DNA of 64,000 nucleotides from Streptomyces sp. WM4235 (GCF_001279725.1 NZ_LGDE01000249.1:1-64000), one strand, 5' to 3'; counted from the stretch's first letter, positions 31,334-41,463 are shown. Made by a program: numbers and translations. Notes: generated by a model from the letters alone, not told the origin.

Positions 31334-32242
31334 ATGGGACTTGCCGAAGGACGTGTGGTCATCGTGACGGGCGCGGGCCGAGGGCTGGGCCGCGCCCACG
31401 CGCTGGCCTTCGCGGCGGAAGGGGCGAAGGTCGTCGTCAACGACCTGGGGGTCGGCCTCGACGGGCTGCCCGGCCCGGACGGTCCCGCGGCGCGGGTCGT
31501 CGAGGAGATCCGCGCGCGGGGCGGGGAGGCGCTGGCGCACGGCGGGGACATCGCCACCGCGCGCGGCGCGGCCTCGCTGGTCGCGGACGCCGTCGCCGGC
31601 TTCGGGCGGCTGGACACCCTCGTCAACAACGCCGGTTTCCTGCGGGACCGGATGCTGGTCAACCTGGACGAGGACGACTGGGACGCGGTGATGCGCGTGC
31701 ACCTGAAGGGGCACTTCCTGCCCCTCAAGCACGCCGCCGCGCACTGGCGGGCGCAGGCGAAGGCGGGCCGGCCCGTCGCGGCGCGGGTGGTCAACACCTC
31801 CTCGGGCGCGGGACTGCTCGGATCGGTGGGGCAGGGCAACTACAGCGCGGCCAAGGCCGGGATCCTCGGCCTGACGCTGGTCGCGGCGGAGGAGATGGGC
31901 CGGTACGGGGTCCAGGTCAACGCCGTCGCCCCGGCGGCCCGCACCCGGATGACGGAGGAGACCTTCGCGCGGACCATGGCGGCGCCGGCGGCCGGGGAGT
32001 TCGACGCGATGGCCCCGGAGAACGTGTCGCCGCTGGTGGTGTGGCTGGGCTCGGACGCCTCGGCCGGGGTGAGCGGCCGGGTCTTCGAGGCCGAGGGCGG
32101 CCGGATCACGGTGATGGAGGGCTGGCGGCCGGGCCCGACGGCGGAGCGCGGCGAGCGCTGGACCCCGGCGGAGGCGGGGGAGGCGGCGACGAAGCTCCTG
32201 GCGGCGGCGGAGGCACCGCAGCCGGTGTACGGGGCGCGGTAG
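31334..32242 (+). CDS. Short-chain dehydrogenase, Rv3548c-like
   Basis: A 302-residue SDR of the longer multifunctional-hydratase/dehydrogenase-like type. It shows TGAGRGLGRAHALAFAAEGA, NNAGFLRDRMLVNLDEDDWD, and catalytic YSAAKAG. The C-terminal extension (about 250-302) is typical of Rv3548c (304 residues). It follows the previous SDR by one base and shares its KstR2-like promoter. Probable role: dehydrogenation of a hydroxyacyl-CoA in the HIP pathway. Confidence 0.82.
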   Translation: MGLAEGRVVIVTGAGRGLGRAHALAFAAEGAKVVVNDLGVGLDGLPGPDGPAARVVEEIRARGGEALAHGGDIATARGAASLVADAVAGFGRLDTLVNNAGFLRDRMLVNLDEDDWDAVMRVHLKGHFLPLKHAAAHWRAQAKAGRPVAARVVNTSSGAGLLGSVGQGNYSAAKAGILGLTLVAAEEMGRYGVQVNAVAPAARTRMTEETFARTMAAPAAGEFDAMAPENVSPLVVWLGSDASAGVSGRVFEAEGGRITVMEGWRPGPTAERGERWTPAEAGEAATKLLAAAEAPQPVYGAR

Positions 32243-32260
32243 TTCGGGGCGGCGAGCGCG

Positions 32261-32303
32261 TCCCCTCCCTCAGCTTCCCTCGGCTTCCCTCGAAGGGAGG
32301 GGA
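32261..32303 (+). terminator. Inverted repeat after SDR operon
   Basis: TCCCCTCCCT pairs with AGGGAGGGGA across a 23-base loop that itself contains a small CTTCCC/GGGA pairing. It lies 18 bases after the SDR stop and likely ends the operon. Confidence 0.5.
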
Positions 32304-32408
32304 GTCGGGGGATTCGGGCCACCTCCGTGCGCAGGCCTGGTTACGCTCGGCCACGGACTGGACCCGACCGAACGCCGCACGGCGCCGCGAGCATGGGGGT
32401 GACCACCC

Positions 32409-33245
32409 GTGGTCAACATCCGCAACCTCGATCCCAGCGCATCGCCGCTGGACTACTACGGCTCCGAACTGCGCCGCCTGAGGGAGGACGCCGGGCTGAA
32501 ACAGGCGCAGCTCGGCGACATCATCTTCTGCGCGGGCTCCCTGGTCGGACAGATCGAGACGGCGAGGAAGGTACCCACCCGCGAGTTCTCGGACCGGGTG
32601 GACGCGGCGCTGGTGACGGGCGGGGTGTTCTCCCGGCTGGTGGGGCTGGTGCTGAGGAGCCAGTTGCCGACGTGGTTCCAGGCGTACGCCGACATGGAGG
32701 CCAAGGCGACGTACATCTCCTCCTTCCAGGCACAGTTGGTGTACGGGCTGTTGCAGACGGAGGAGTATGCGCGAGCCGTGCTCCAGGCGGGCTGGTCGGA
32801 CAAGCTCGATGAGGCGGTGGCTGCGAGGATGGAGCGCCAGCGAATTCTGGACAGGGACCACCCCCCGCTGGTGTGGGTGGTGCTGGACGAGGGAGTGCTG
32901 CACCGTCCGTTCGGTAGCCGCGAAATCATGCGAAGCCAACTTCTGCACTTGTTGGAGTTCGGGGATCGGCGTGAGATGCGCATCCAGGTGCTCCCCTTTG
33001 CGGCGGGCCAACACCCTGCAACGGTGGGATCGTTCAACGTCCTGAGGTTCGAAAAGGATCCGGACATCGTCTACGCAGAGAGCTATGGTCTGGCCAATGT
33101 GACCGCAAACCCAGAGACGGTCAGGGACTGTACGCACCGATACGATCACTTGCAGGCCGCGGCCCTGTCCGTGGAGCAGTCAGCGGCGCTGATCGCGCGC
33201 GTACGGGAGGAACGTTATGGGGATCGTCAAGAACCTGACAGGTGA
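32409..33245 (+). CDS. XRE-family regulator with DUF5753 domain
   Basis: A 278-residue protein of the streptomycete Scr1/WhiJ-like type. An N-terminal helix-turn-helix (about 20-70: LRRLREDAGLKQAQLGDII...SLVGQIE) is followed by a DUF5753 domain (TWFQAYADMEAKATYISSFQ..., then the conserved FRFEKDPDIVYAE-like region). Such regulators are paired with a small DUF397 protein that antagonises or assists them, as here. It starts with GTG at 32409. Confidence 0.9.
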   Translation: MVNIRNLDPSASPLDYYGSELRRLREDAGLKQAQLGDIIFCAGSLVGQIETARKVPTREFSDRVDAALVTGGVFSRLVGLVLRSQLPTWFQAYADMEAKATYISSFQAQLVYGLLQTEEYARAVLQAGWSDKLDEAVAARMERQRILDRDHPPLVWVVLDEGVLHRPFGSREIMRSQLLHLLEFGDRREMRIQVLPFAAGQHPATVGSFNVLRFEKDPDIVYAESYGLANVTANPETVRDCTHRYDHLQAAALSVEQSAALIARVREERYGDRQEPDR

Positions 33246-33477
33246 GTTGTGGCGTAAGTCGTCGTACAGCGGAACCACCGGCGGTGACTGCGTCGAGTGC
33301 ACCCCCCTCGGCGCCACCGCCTGGCGCAAGGCCTCGTACAGCGGAGGAACCGGCGGCGATTGCGTCGAGGTCGCCTCCCAGCCCTGCCTGGTCGCCGTGC
33401 GGGACTCCAAGGACCCCGACGGCCCCGTCTTCACCGTCGGCCGCGGCGCCTTCGCCGCGTTCGTCGGGGCCTTGTAG
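33217..33477 (+). CDS. DUF397 protein with duplicated motif
   Basis: An 86-residue DUF397 protein, the partner of the XRE/DUF5753 regulator whose end it overlaps by 29 bases. The usual WRKSSYSG-x-GG-x-CVE motif occurs twice, at residues 12-27 and 36-51, spaced 24 residues apart. The second copy runs into the typical VRDSKDPDGPVFTV ending. GGGAGG precedes the ATG at 33217. The duplication may come from a short tandem repeat at DNA level. Confidence 0.9.
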   Translation: MGIVKNLTGELWRKSSYSGTTGGDCVECTPLGATAWRKASYSGGTGGDCVEVASQPCLVAVRDSKDPDGPVFTVGRGAFAAFVGAL

Positions 33478-33530
33478 GCGCACAGCCGTACGCGCGGGCC
33501 GGCTGGTCGGGAGGGTCCGCGTACAGAGAA

Positions 33531-33579
33531 AGAAGCTCCGGGCCCGGCCCCCTGGCGAGGGGTCGGATCCGGAGCTTCT
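33531..33579 (+). terminator. Terminator after DUF397 gene
   Basis: AGAAGCTCCG pairs with CGGAGCTTCT, enclosing a further GC-rich stem (CGGCCCC with GGGGTCG). Confidence 0.65.
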
Positions 33580-33721
33580 CTCGTGCGATGGAGTATGACT
33601 ACCCGCTACATCCACCCGCTGAACCGCAGTCGGCCCATGATGTTGTCCCAACCTGTTCCGAGACCGCCGGCGCGGGGTTCCGGACCGGAGCCGGGAGCAT
33701 CGTCGGGGCGGGGGAGTCGGT

Positions 33722-35514
<1,793 letters not shown>

Positions 35515-35519
35515 CCCAC

Positions 35520-35571
35520 CCTCGTCCTTCCGGCCGAACCGCGGTGCGGGGAAACGGCCGGAAGGACGAGG
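35520..35571 (+). terminator. Terminator after trypsin gene
   Basis: A perfect 17-bp inverted repeat (CCTCGTCCTTCCGGCCG and its complement) with an 18-base loop begins 5 bases after the stop. Confidence 0.8.
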
Positions 35572-35758
35572 CGCCCCACCCCACGCGCACGTAACGTCGA
35601 ACGAACCATCGCGGGACCGACACACCGCCGTGCCGGTCCCGCGGCACCCTCCCGACGGCCCGCCGAGCGGTTGCGGGACGCCACGCGCACCGGTCCCATG
35701 GAACGAATCCCTCCGGGACGACACCATCGGCAGCGGGCGACAGTGGGGCAGGCAACGC

Positions 35759-36412
35759 ATGACGATCAGAGTGGTCATCGCGGACGACCAGGAAATGGTC
35801 AGGACCGGCTTCCGGATGATCCTCGAAAGCCAACCCGACATCGAGGTCGTCGCGGACGTCGTCGACGGCGAGGAGGCCCTCGCGGCCGTCGCCGCCCACC
35901 GACCCGACGTCCTGCTCCTCGACATCCGCATGCCCCGGCTCGACGGCCTCGAAGTCACCCGACGCCTCGCCGGCCAGGACACCCCACGCATCGTCATCGT
36001 CACCACCTTCGACCTGGACGAATACGTCCACGCGGCGCTCCGCGGCGGAGCGTCCGGCTTCCTCCTGAAGGACGCGAGCCCGGCCATGCTGGTTGAAGCG
36101 GTCCGCGCGGCCGCCGTCGGCGACTCCCTGGTCTCGCCCGCCATCACCGTGCGGCTGCTCCGCGAAATGGCCCACGCCCCGCCCGCCCGAGCCGCCCGCC
36201 GCCCCTCGGAACCCCTCACCGAACGCGAGGTCGACGTCGTGCGCTGCCTCGCCCGCGGCCAGACCAACGCCGAGATCGCCGGTGAACTCTTCGTCTCACT
36301 GTCCACCGTCAAGACCCACCTGGCCAACGTCCAGACCAAACTCGACGCCCGCAACCGCGTCGAGATCGCCGCGTGGGCCTGGGAAAGCGGCCTCGCCGCC
36401 GGCGCGGCGTGA
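35759..36412 (+). CDS. NarL/FixJ-family response regulator
   Basis: A 217-residue response regulator. The receiver domain has the acidic pair Asp9/Asp10, phospho-acceptor Asp55 in LLLDIRMP, and Lys in LLKDAS. The C-terminal LuxR helix-turn-helix (LTEREVDVVRCLARGQTNAEIAGEL...STVKTHLANVQTKL) binds DNA. It is followed by its sensor kinase 121 bases downstream. Confidence 0.93.
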   Translation: MTIRVVIADDQEMVRTGFRMILESQPDIEVVADVVDGEEALAAVAAHRPDVLLLDIRMPRLDGLEVTRRLAGQDTPRIVIVTTFDLDEYVHAALRGGASGFLLKDASPAMLVEAVRAAAVGDSLVSPAITVRLLREMAHAPPARAARRPSEPLTEREVDVVRCLARGQTNAEIAGELFVSLSTVKTHLANVQTKLDARNRVEIAAWAWESGLAAGAA

Positions 36413-36533
36413 GGCCTGCCGTCCGGCGCGGCGCGAGTCCCGGGGCGGGGTGCGGTGTGGGTCCCGAGGCGGGGCCCGGTGCGGGGCCCGGTGCGGGCCC
36501 CGGCCCCCGGCTCGACCGGCCGCGTCCGCCGCG

Positions 36534-37706
36534 ATGAGTCCCCTCGCCTCCTGGACCCGCCGCCACCCCCGCGCCGCCCGGCTGCTCCGCGTCACCCTCT
36601 CGCTGCTCCTCCTCGGCCTCGTCACCTTCGAGGGCCTCGTCCTGGCCCGTCAGCCCAGCGCCCCGCACGCCGCCGTGTGGGTGTCCGGGATCCTCGTCTG
36701 CCTCAGCGCCGCGCCCTGGCCCCGCATCCCCCTGCTCGCCCGCGCCTGGTTCGCCGCCGCCACCACCTGGACCGTCACCCTCCTGCTGATCTTCGGCAAC
36801 CATCCCCTCGTCGTCTGGGGCGCCGGCGAGGCCATCGCCCTGCTCGTCCTGCTCTCCCAGGTCCTGCTCCGCGCCCCCGCCCGCACCGCCGCCGTCCTCG
36901 GCCCCCTCCTCGGCCTCGGCTGCATGGCCGTCCCCGTACGCGACACCGACCCAGGCCGGTTCACCCTGCTCTTCTCCGTCCTCGCCGTCGTCGTCGGCGC
37001 GTACTCCCTGCTCCTGCGCCTCCAGTCCGTCCAACGCGTCCGCGAACTGCGAGCCGTCCGCACCGCCGAACGCCTGGAGCTCGCCCGCGAACTCCACGAC
37101 CTCGTCGCCCACCACGTCACCGGCATCGTCGTCGAGGCCCGCGCCGCCCGCTTCACCGGAGTCACCGCCGACCGCGCCGCCGAGATCCTCGGCCGCATCG
37201 AGACCGCCGGCGACGAGGCCCTCGGCTCCATGCGCCGCCTCGTCAAGATCCTCCGCGAGGACGAGGCCGCCGCCGGAGGAGACACCGCCGCCGGAACCAC
37301 CCCCGTCGCCGGCCTCGCGGACCTGCGCGCGCTCACCGAACGCTTCGCCGTCACCGGCCCGCCCGTCACCCTCCGCATCGAAGAAGGCCTGGAAGCCCGA
37401 CTCCCCGCGGACGTGGCCGCCACCGCGCACCGCATCGTCCTCGAAGCCCTCACCAACATCGGCAAACACGCGGCGACGGCCACCGCCGTCCACATCGCCC
37501 TGCGCACCGTCCCCGCCGGCCTCGAAGTACGCGTCGAGGACGACGGCGGCCGGCCCGCCCGACTCTCCGAGAACGCCCGGGGCGGCGGCTACGGCCTCGC
37601 CGGAATGACCGAACGCGCCGAGGCCCTCGGCGGCTCCCTCACCGCCGGCCCCGCCCCGACGGGCGGCTGGCTCGTCACCGCCACCCTGCCCCTCCAGGCC
37701 CTGTAG
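36534..37706 (+). CDS. NarL-type sensor histidine kinase
   Basis: A 390-residue membrane kinase. Four to five hydrophobic helices (about 17-160) anchor it and leave almost no extracellular sensor, so it probably senses membrane state or an intramembrane signal. The HisKA_3 box has His188 in ARELHDLVAHHVTGIV, and the ATPase has N-box EALTNIGKHA and a G-box in GYGLAGMTERAEALGG. It is the partner of the upstream response regulator. Confidence 0.9.
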   Translation: MSPLASWTRRHPRAARLLRVTLSLLLLGLVTFEGLVLARQPSAPHAAVWVSGILVCLSAAPWPRIPLLARAWFAAATTWTVTLLLIFGNHPLVVWGAGEAIALLVLLSQVLLRAPARTAAVLGPLLGLGCMAVPVRDTDPGRFTLLFSVLAVVVGAYSLLLRLQSVQRVRELRAVRTAERLELARELHDLVAHHVTGIVVEARAARFTGVTADRAAEILGRIETAGDEALGSMRRLVKILREDEAAAGGDTAAGTTPVAGLADLRALTERFAVTGPPVTLRIEEGLEARLPADVAATAHRIVLEALTNIGKHAATATAVHIALRTVPAGLEVRVEDDGGRPARLSENARGGGYGLAGMTERAEALGGSLTAGPAPTGGWLVTATLPLQAL

Positions 37707-37820
37707 GCCGGCCCTTTCGGGCCGTCCCGTGCCCGCAGGGCCCCGCCCCGACCCCGCCGGCCGTCTCACCGGTCGAGGTGGCGAGGAACCCGTCGCGTCC
37801 GCCACGTATTCTCGGGAACC

Positions 37821-38162
37821 ATGAACCACAGCGACACCGACGAGGCCCACGAGAACGTCACCGCCGAACTGTCCCGCCTGCGCGACAGCATCGACAACAT
37901 CGACGCGGCCGTGGTCCACATGCTCGCCGAGCGCTTCAAGTGCACCCAGCAGGTCGGCCACCTCAAGGCCCGCCACCAGCTGCCCCCCGCCGACCCCGGC
38001 CGCGAGGCCAGCCAGATCGCCCGCCTGCGCCAGCTCGCCGAGAACGCCAAACTCGATCCGGCCTTCGCGGAGAAACTCCTCAACTTCATCATCGCTGAAG
38101 TAATTCGGCACCATGAGACGATCGCCGAGGAGGCCGTGACCAGCGAGGGAGCTGCCGGGTGA
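37821..38162 (+). CDS. Chorismate mutase, AroQ type
   Basis: A 113-residue chorismate mutase that converts chorismate to prephenate for Phe/Tyr synthesis. It is the small all-helical AroQ form: LSRLRDSIDNIDAAVVHMLAERFKCTQQVGHLKA with the catalytic Arg and Lys, and FIIAEVIRHHETIA near the end. The 3' end from 38094 contains unusually AT-rich codons (GCT GAA GTA ATT). The stop codon is immediately followed by the integrase stop codon on the other strand, so this gene is the likely integration target. Confidence 0.9.
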   Translation: MNHSDTDEAHENVTAELSRLRDSIDNIDAAVVHMLAERFKCTQQVGHLKARHQLPPADPGREASQIARLRQLAENAKLDPAFAEKLLNFIIAEVIRHHETIAEEAVTSEGAAG

Positions 38163-38165
38163 TCA
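38080..38165. other. Candidate attachment site (attL)
   Basis: The 3' end of the chorismate mutase gene meets the integrase gene with no spacer, and a low-GC block at 38094-38114 interrupts the high-GC gene. This is the expected place for the core of an att site whose recombination leaves the target gene intact. No tRNA gene is present here. The other end of the element is outside the window, so the core cannot be confirmed. Confidence 0.5.
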
Positions 38166-39476
38166 CTCGGAAGTCTCTCCGGAAAGATCGTTTAGGAGAG
38201 ATTTAGGGGAGCCGGCCCGTTCCCAGATCGATTCCCACCCGAGGTTCCCCATCGCCCGCTCGTACAACTTCTGGAGTCCATCGAGGCGCTCCTGCCGCAT
38301 GGTGGGAGTCGGGTGCCGGTACGTCCCCTTGATGCCAGGGTACTTATGCCCCATCTGCTCGTACCCCAACACCGGCCGCACGTCGATCTGCTCCTGCCAA
38401 GTGTCGTGCGTGTGCCGCAGGTCGCGCATCGTCAGACCCGGCATGATCGGCTCCCACTTCTCCTTGAGGGCGGAGCCGCGGGCGTTCGGCCGCGCGTCCC
38501 GTCCGTCCGCCGCGGGGCGGATGACCCGGAACCACTCGGAACGCCACCACCACTTGCCGGTGGGTGTGCAGAACACGAAGTCGTACTTCCAGTCGTCGAG
38601 GTGCCCCCGCAGCAACTGGGCGAGGAACGGGGGGAGGTCAACGTCGCGGGCCGATGGTCCGTTCTTCGGAGGCTCCAGCCCCCGGAAGATCTTCCTCTTG
38701 CCCTCTTCGTTGCGCACGTAGTACTCGGCCAGCACACCCTTGTCCTCGTCGACCCGAATGATCGGGCAGGTGAAGACGCCTCCGTCGTGGCGCTGCTTTC
38801 GTGCGAGCAGTGCGTTCTGTCGATGGAGACCGACCAGCTCCTCCCACCGGAGGCCGGTGAAGGCGGTCGTCAGGATGTGCATTCCATAGGCCGGGCCCAG
38901 TCGACGCGACAGTTGGAGGACCACCTCGGGCGTGGCCCATCGCTCCTCGTCCGGCTTCTTCTTCGCCGTGTCCGCGGGGAGGCCTGTCAGTCGCCGGCCC
39001 GCCAGGGGATTCACGGTCAGGTGCTTGGCGTCCACGGCTCCGTTGAGGATGCGGGCCATGAGCTGAACGCAGTCCTTGACCGTGCTGCGGGCCGCGCTCT
39101 TGGCGACCTTCCTGGCCCAGGCTTCCACGTCGAACCAGTTGAAGGCGATCAGGGGAGTGTGCTCCCACTCAGGGAGGATATGGGCCTCAAGCCTCTCCCA
39201 CTGGTTCATCGTGGTGCGCCCGCGGACGGCCTGGGCGGGCATCCACGTGTCCTTGGTAAAGGTTCCGAACTTCTTGGTGGACAAGTTCGGGTCGATCCAA
39301 CGACCCTCCCGCATCGCGGTTTCCTGGGCGTCCCCCCACTCTTCGGCGAGCTTCTTCGTGGGGAACCCGGGCTGGCTCCCCCACTTGCCGTCCGGCCGCA
39401 TGTACCGGCAGCGCCAGGTGAACTGCTTGGTCTGCTGGCCTTTGCGTACCTTGTAGACCTTCTCCGCATACGCCAT
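38163..39476 (-). CDS. Tyrosine recombinase/integrase
   Basis: A 437-residue site-specific recombinase that would integrate and excise the element. The N-terminal AP2-like arm-binding and SAM-like core domains (about 1-165) precede the catalytic domain with Arg210 (TGLRWEEL), Arg354 (RDLRHTHDT), His377 (MGHKYPG) and the nucleophile Tyr386 (GTYRHPT). The first residue of the usual HxxR box is Arg351. The stop codon touches the chorismate mutase stop. Confidence 0.95.
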   Translation of the reverse strand: MAYAEKVYKVRKGQQTKQFTWRCRYMRPDGKWGSQPGFPTKKLAEEWGDAQETAMREGRWIDPNLSTKKFGTFTKDTWMPAQAVRGRTTMNQWERLEAHILPEWEHTPLIAFNWFDVEAWARKVAKSAARSTVKDCVQLMARILNGAVDAKHLTVNPLAGRRLTGLPADTAKKKPDEERWATPEVVLQLSRRLGPAYGMHILTTAFTGLRWEELVGLHRQNALLARKQRHDGGVFTCPIIRVDEDKGVLAEYYVRNEEGKRKIFRGLEPPKNGPSARDVDLPPFLAQLLRGHLDDWKYDFVFCTPTGKWWWRSEWFRVIRPAADGRDARPNARGSALKEKWEPIMPGLTMRDLRHTHDTWQEQIDVRPVLGYEQMGHKYPGIKGTYRHPTPTMRQERLDGLQKLYERAMGNLGWESIWERAGSPKSLLNDLSGETSE

Positions 39477-39500
39477 CTACAAGCATCCTTCCGCGAGCCG

Positions 39501-39737
39501 TCAGCCGGCCACGGCGTGCAGGAGGGGCCGGTGGCAGGGTGCGGCAGAGTCGAGTGTCAGGCCGGGCGCGCCGGTTCCCAGGGCCTCGTTGATCGATGCC
39601 ACCGCCGCAGTCGAAAGTCGCCCAGACGTGAGCAGTGTCGGGTCGACGTAGACACAGGTGTGAGAGCTCAGATGCTCGACCCAGAGAAGTGCGTCATGAG
39701 GCATTTTGCCCGGTACGCAGAAAACGTGAACACACAT
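39501..39737 (-). CDS. Small protein of unknown function
   Basis: A 78-residue reading frame between the integrase and the repressor on the same strand. It starts MCVHVFCVPGKMPHDALLWVEHLSS and has three Cys and several His near the N-terminus. A GAGGGG sits about 8 bases before the ATG at 39737; an alternative start lies at 39770. Its position 24 bases before the integrase suggests it belongs to the integration module. No family recognised. Confidence 0.6.
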   Translation of the reverse strand: MCVHVFCVPGKMPHDALLWVEHLSSHTCVYVDPTLLTSGRLSTAAVASINEALGTGAPGLTLDSAAPCHRPLLHAVAG

Positions 39738-39840
39738 CAGCCACCCCTCGTCCCGTACTGGTGGCCCCATGGTCGACGTTGTGTTATCGAATCACACGTA
39801 TGGGTCACGGGGGAGAGGCTTGGTCGAAGTTCTTCAACCC

Positions 39841-40353
39841 TCAAGCTTCGCTGGCGACCGACGGCGGACTGTCGTTCCCGTCCCGGTCGTACTCCACGGC
39901 CTCAAGCAGGTGCTGGTGCGCCGAGCGCCACGCCTCCAGGTTCCGGCGGATCTCCTCCGGACTGGCTCCTGGCCTCCCCTTGACGACCACGACCATGCGC
40001 GCGTCGCCACCGAGGGGAACCACCACCGTGTCCAGGAGGGCGCCGTCATCGGCAAGCTCGTCCACGATGCGCAACGGGAGTCCAGCTGGCGGCTCGGCGG
40101 CGGCTTCCGGCTGGGCGGCTAGTCGGGGTTCACGGCCGGCGAGGACTTCGTCGATGGAGTCCGTCGCCCATCCGACACGCCGGGCGTAGGCGCGCATCGT
40201 CAGCGACGGCTTGCTGTGCGGCTTGCCCCGCTCGATTCCTTGCACGACGGAACGGCTAACGCCGAGTTCGGCGGCCAGCTGCTCCTGCGTGAGGCCGATT
40301 GCCTGTCGGGCGGCCTTGAGTGCCTTACCCAGCCGTGCCCAGTCGCGGTCCAT
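39841..40353 (-). CDS. XRE-family repressor-like protein
   Basis: A 170-residue protein with an N-terminal helix-turn-helix (residues about 5-60: LGKALKAARQAIGLTQEQLAAELGVSRSVVQGIERG). The C-terminal half (about 85-170) is of unknown type, with a hydrophobic strand VVVPLGGDARMVVVVKG. It faces a divergent early operon across a 214-base region with direct repeats, the geometry of an immunity repressor. The ATG at 40353 follows a weak ribosome-binding site. Confidence 0.8.
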   Translation of the reverse strand: MDRDWARLGKALKAARQAIGLTQEQLAAELGVSRSVVQGIERGKPHSKPSLTMRAYARRVGWATDSIDEVLAGREPRLAAQPEAAAEPPAGLPLRIVDELADDGALLDTVVVPLGGDARMVVVVKGRPGASPEEIRRNLEAWRSAHQHLLEAVEYDRDGNDSPPSVASEA

Positions 40354-40451
40354 GGCCACATGATGCCGCACGTCTGTGCAACCAAGAAGCCTACTTCCCG
40401 CGCTTTGACCTGCTCCGTAGTAAGCATTTCGGCCGTTTGGGGTTGCACGCC

Positions 40452-40512
40452 GCGCTCCGAAAGTGCGCCCCTTGCGCGCCTGTCACGCAGTGTCGCGCTC
40501 TGAAAGTGAGCT
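40452..40512. repeat. Direct-repeat pair in the divergent control region
   Basis: GCGCTCCGAAAGTGCGCC at 40452-40469 and GCGCTCTGAAAGTGAGCT at 40495-40512 match at 15 of 18 positions and are 43 bases apart, about four DNA turns. They lie between the repressor gene and the early promoter and may be repressor-binding sites. Confidence 0.5.
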
Positions 40513-40531
40513 GAGAGTGTCCGCAGAGTGC

Positions 40532-40561
40532 TTGCATCTTGAGGGCTCTTGGGCTTACTTT
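40532..40561 (+). promoter_or_regulatory. Candidate early promoter, leaderless transcript
   Basis: TTGCAT and TACTTT are separated by 18 bases, with the GTG start codon at 40568 only 6 bases after the -10 box. The transcript would be leaderless, which fits the missing ribosome-binding site. Confidence 0.5.
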
Positions 40562-40567
40562 CTAAGC

Positions 40568-40777
40568 GTGAGACCGAACGGAGCCGCAATGCGGGCCATA
40601 CGGAAAGCTCAGAACATGAGCCTTCGAACGCTCGCGCTAGTAACCGGATTGGACCGCGGATACCTGTCCCGTCTTGAGCGAGGACTCATCCGGTGCACGT
40701 CGGCCAGTTCGGTCATGAGAGTCGCCAATGCCTTCGGGGTTCCACCCGAGGCCATTACGCACGAGGAGAAACCGTGA
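40568..40777 (+). CDS. Small XRE-type DNA-binding protein
   Basis: A 69-residue helix-turn-helix protein (AIRKAQNMSLRTLALVTGLDRGYLSRLERG), with a Cro-like size and position opposite the repressor. The GTG at 40568 gives a leaderless message; an internal ATG at 40589 has ACGGAG upstream and would give 62 residues. Its stop overlaps the next start as GTGA. Likely the first gene of the early operon. Confidence 0.78.
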   Translation: MRPNGAAMRAIRKAQNMSLRTLALVTGLDRGYLSRLERGLIRCTSASSVMRVANAFGVPPEAITHEEKP

Positions 40778-41049
40778 CCGACGAGGCCAGCAAGGCGCCG
40801 CCGGCCAAGCCCGCCCGCCAGCCCCGCAAGCGCGTCATGAAGGCGGTCGAAGCCGAATCCGAGCTCGTCCGCTGGACGCCCGAGGAAGTGGCGGCGAAGA
40901 AGCTTCTGCCTTACACCGCACGGGTGCTGCGGCGGAAGTGCAACCGCCGGGAGATCTTCCACCACCAGGACGGCGGAAAGATCACGTTCACTCCGGACGA
41001 CATCCGCCGCGAGAACGCCCGCACTCAGGTCGCCCCCGTCGCCGCCTAG
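40774..41049 (+). CDS. Excisionase-like helix-turn-helix protein
   Basis: A 91-residue protein. A basic Lys/Pro/Ala N-terminus precedes a MerR/Xis-like winged helix (WTPEEVAAKKLLPYTARVLRRKCNRREIFHHQDGGKITFTPDDI). Such HTH_17 proteins act as excisionases or replication-control factors. GAGGAG lies 5 bases before the GTG, which overlaps the previous stop. Confidence 0.7.
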   Translation: MTDEASKAPPAKPARQPRKRVMKAVEAESELVRWTPEEVAAKKLLPYTARVLRRKCNRREIFHHQDGGKITFTPDDIRRENARTQVAPVAA

Positions 41050-41148
41050 CTGCGGCAAACGGCCCCAACCGCCGGGCTACCACACACCGACGGCCAGGGC
41101 CTCCCGATCCACCCCTCACCTGCAGATACCGCAAGGAGACGAGGACCG

Positions 41149-41463
41149 ATGTCAGACATCATCGCCGGTGATCCGGCAGACACCAACCCCACCCCTCCGG
41201 CTCGCGTTATGACCGCCCGCGACCGCCTCGGGGTGATGATCCGCACCAGCCACGGAGACATGACCGTCTGGTCCGCCCCCGAGGTCGACGAGATGCTCGA
41301 CGCCTACCGCGCCGAGATCCTCGCCGAGGCCATCAAGGCGGCCCAGTGCGAGGTCACCACGGATGGCACCGGCCAACCCGAGGACGTCGCCTACGACTGG
41401 GGCGTCATGGACGCTGCCGCCGCGATCGGCGCGCTGCTCGAAGGCGGTGAGTCCCGTGGCTGA
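41149..41463 (+). CDS. Hypothetical element protein
   Basis: A 104-residue protein with no recognised family. The C-terminal half contains an acidic helical stretch (EVDEMLDAYRAEILAEAIKAAQCEV). An AAGGAG lies upstream of the ATG. It is followed by an overlapping gene, which suggests a small operon. Confidence 0.65.
   Translation: MSDIIAGDPADTNPTPPARVMTARDRLGVMIRTSHGDMTVWSAPEVDEMLDAYRAEILAEAIKAAQCEVTTDGTGQPEDVAYDWGVMDAAAAIGALLEGGESRG

Noticed and set aside
38080..38165. tRNA gene as integration target
   Set aside because: No cloverleaf-like sequence was found beside the integrase; the target is the chorismate mutase end.
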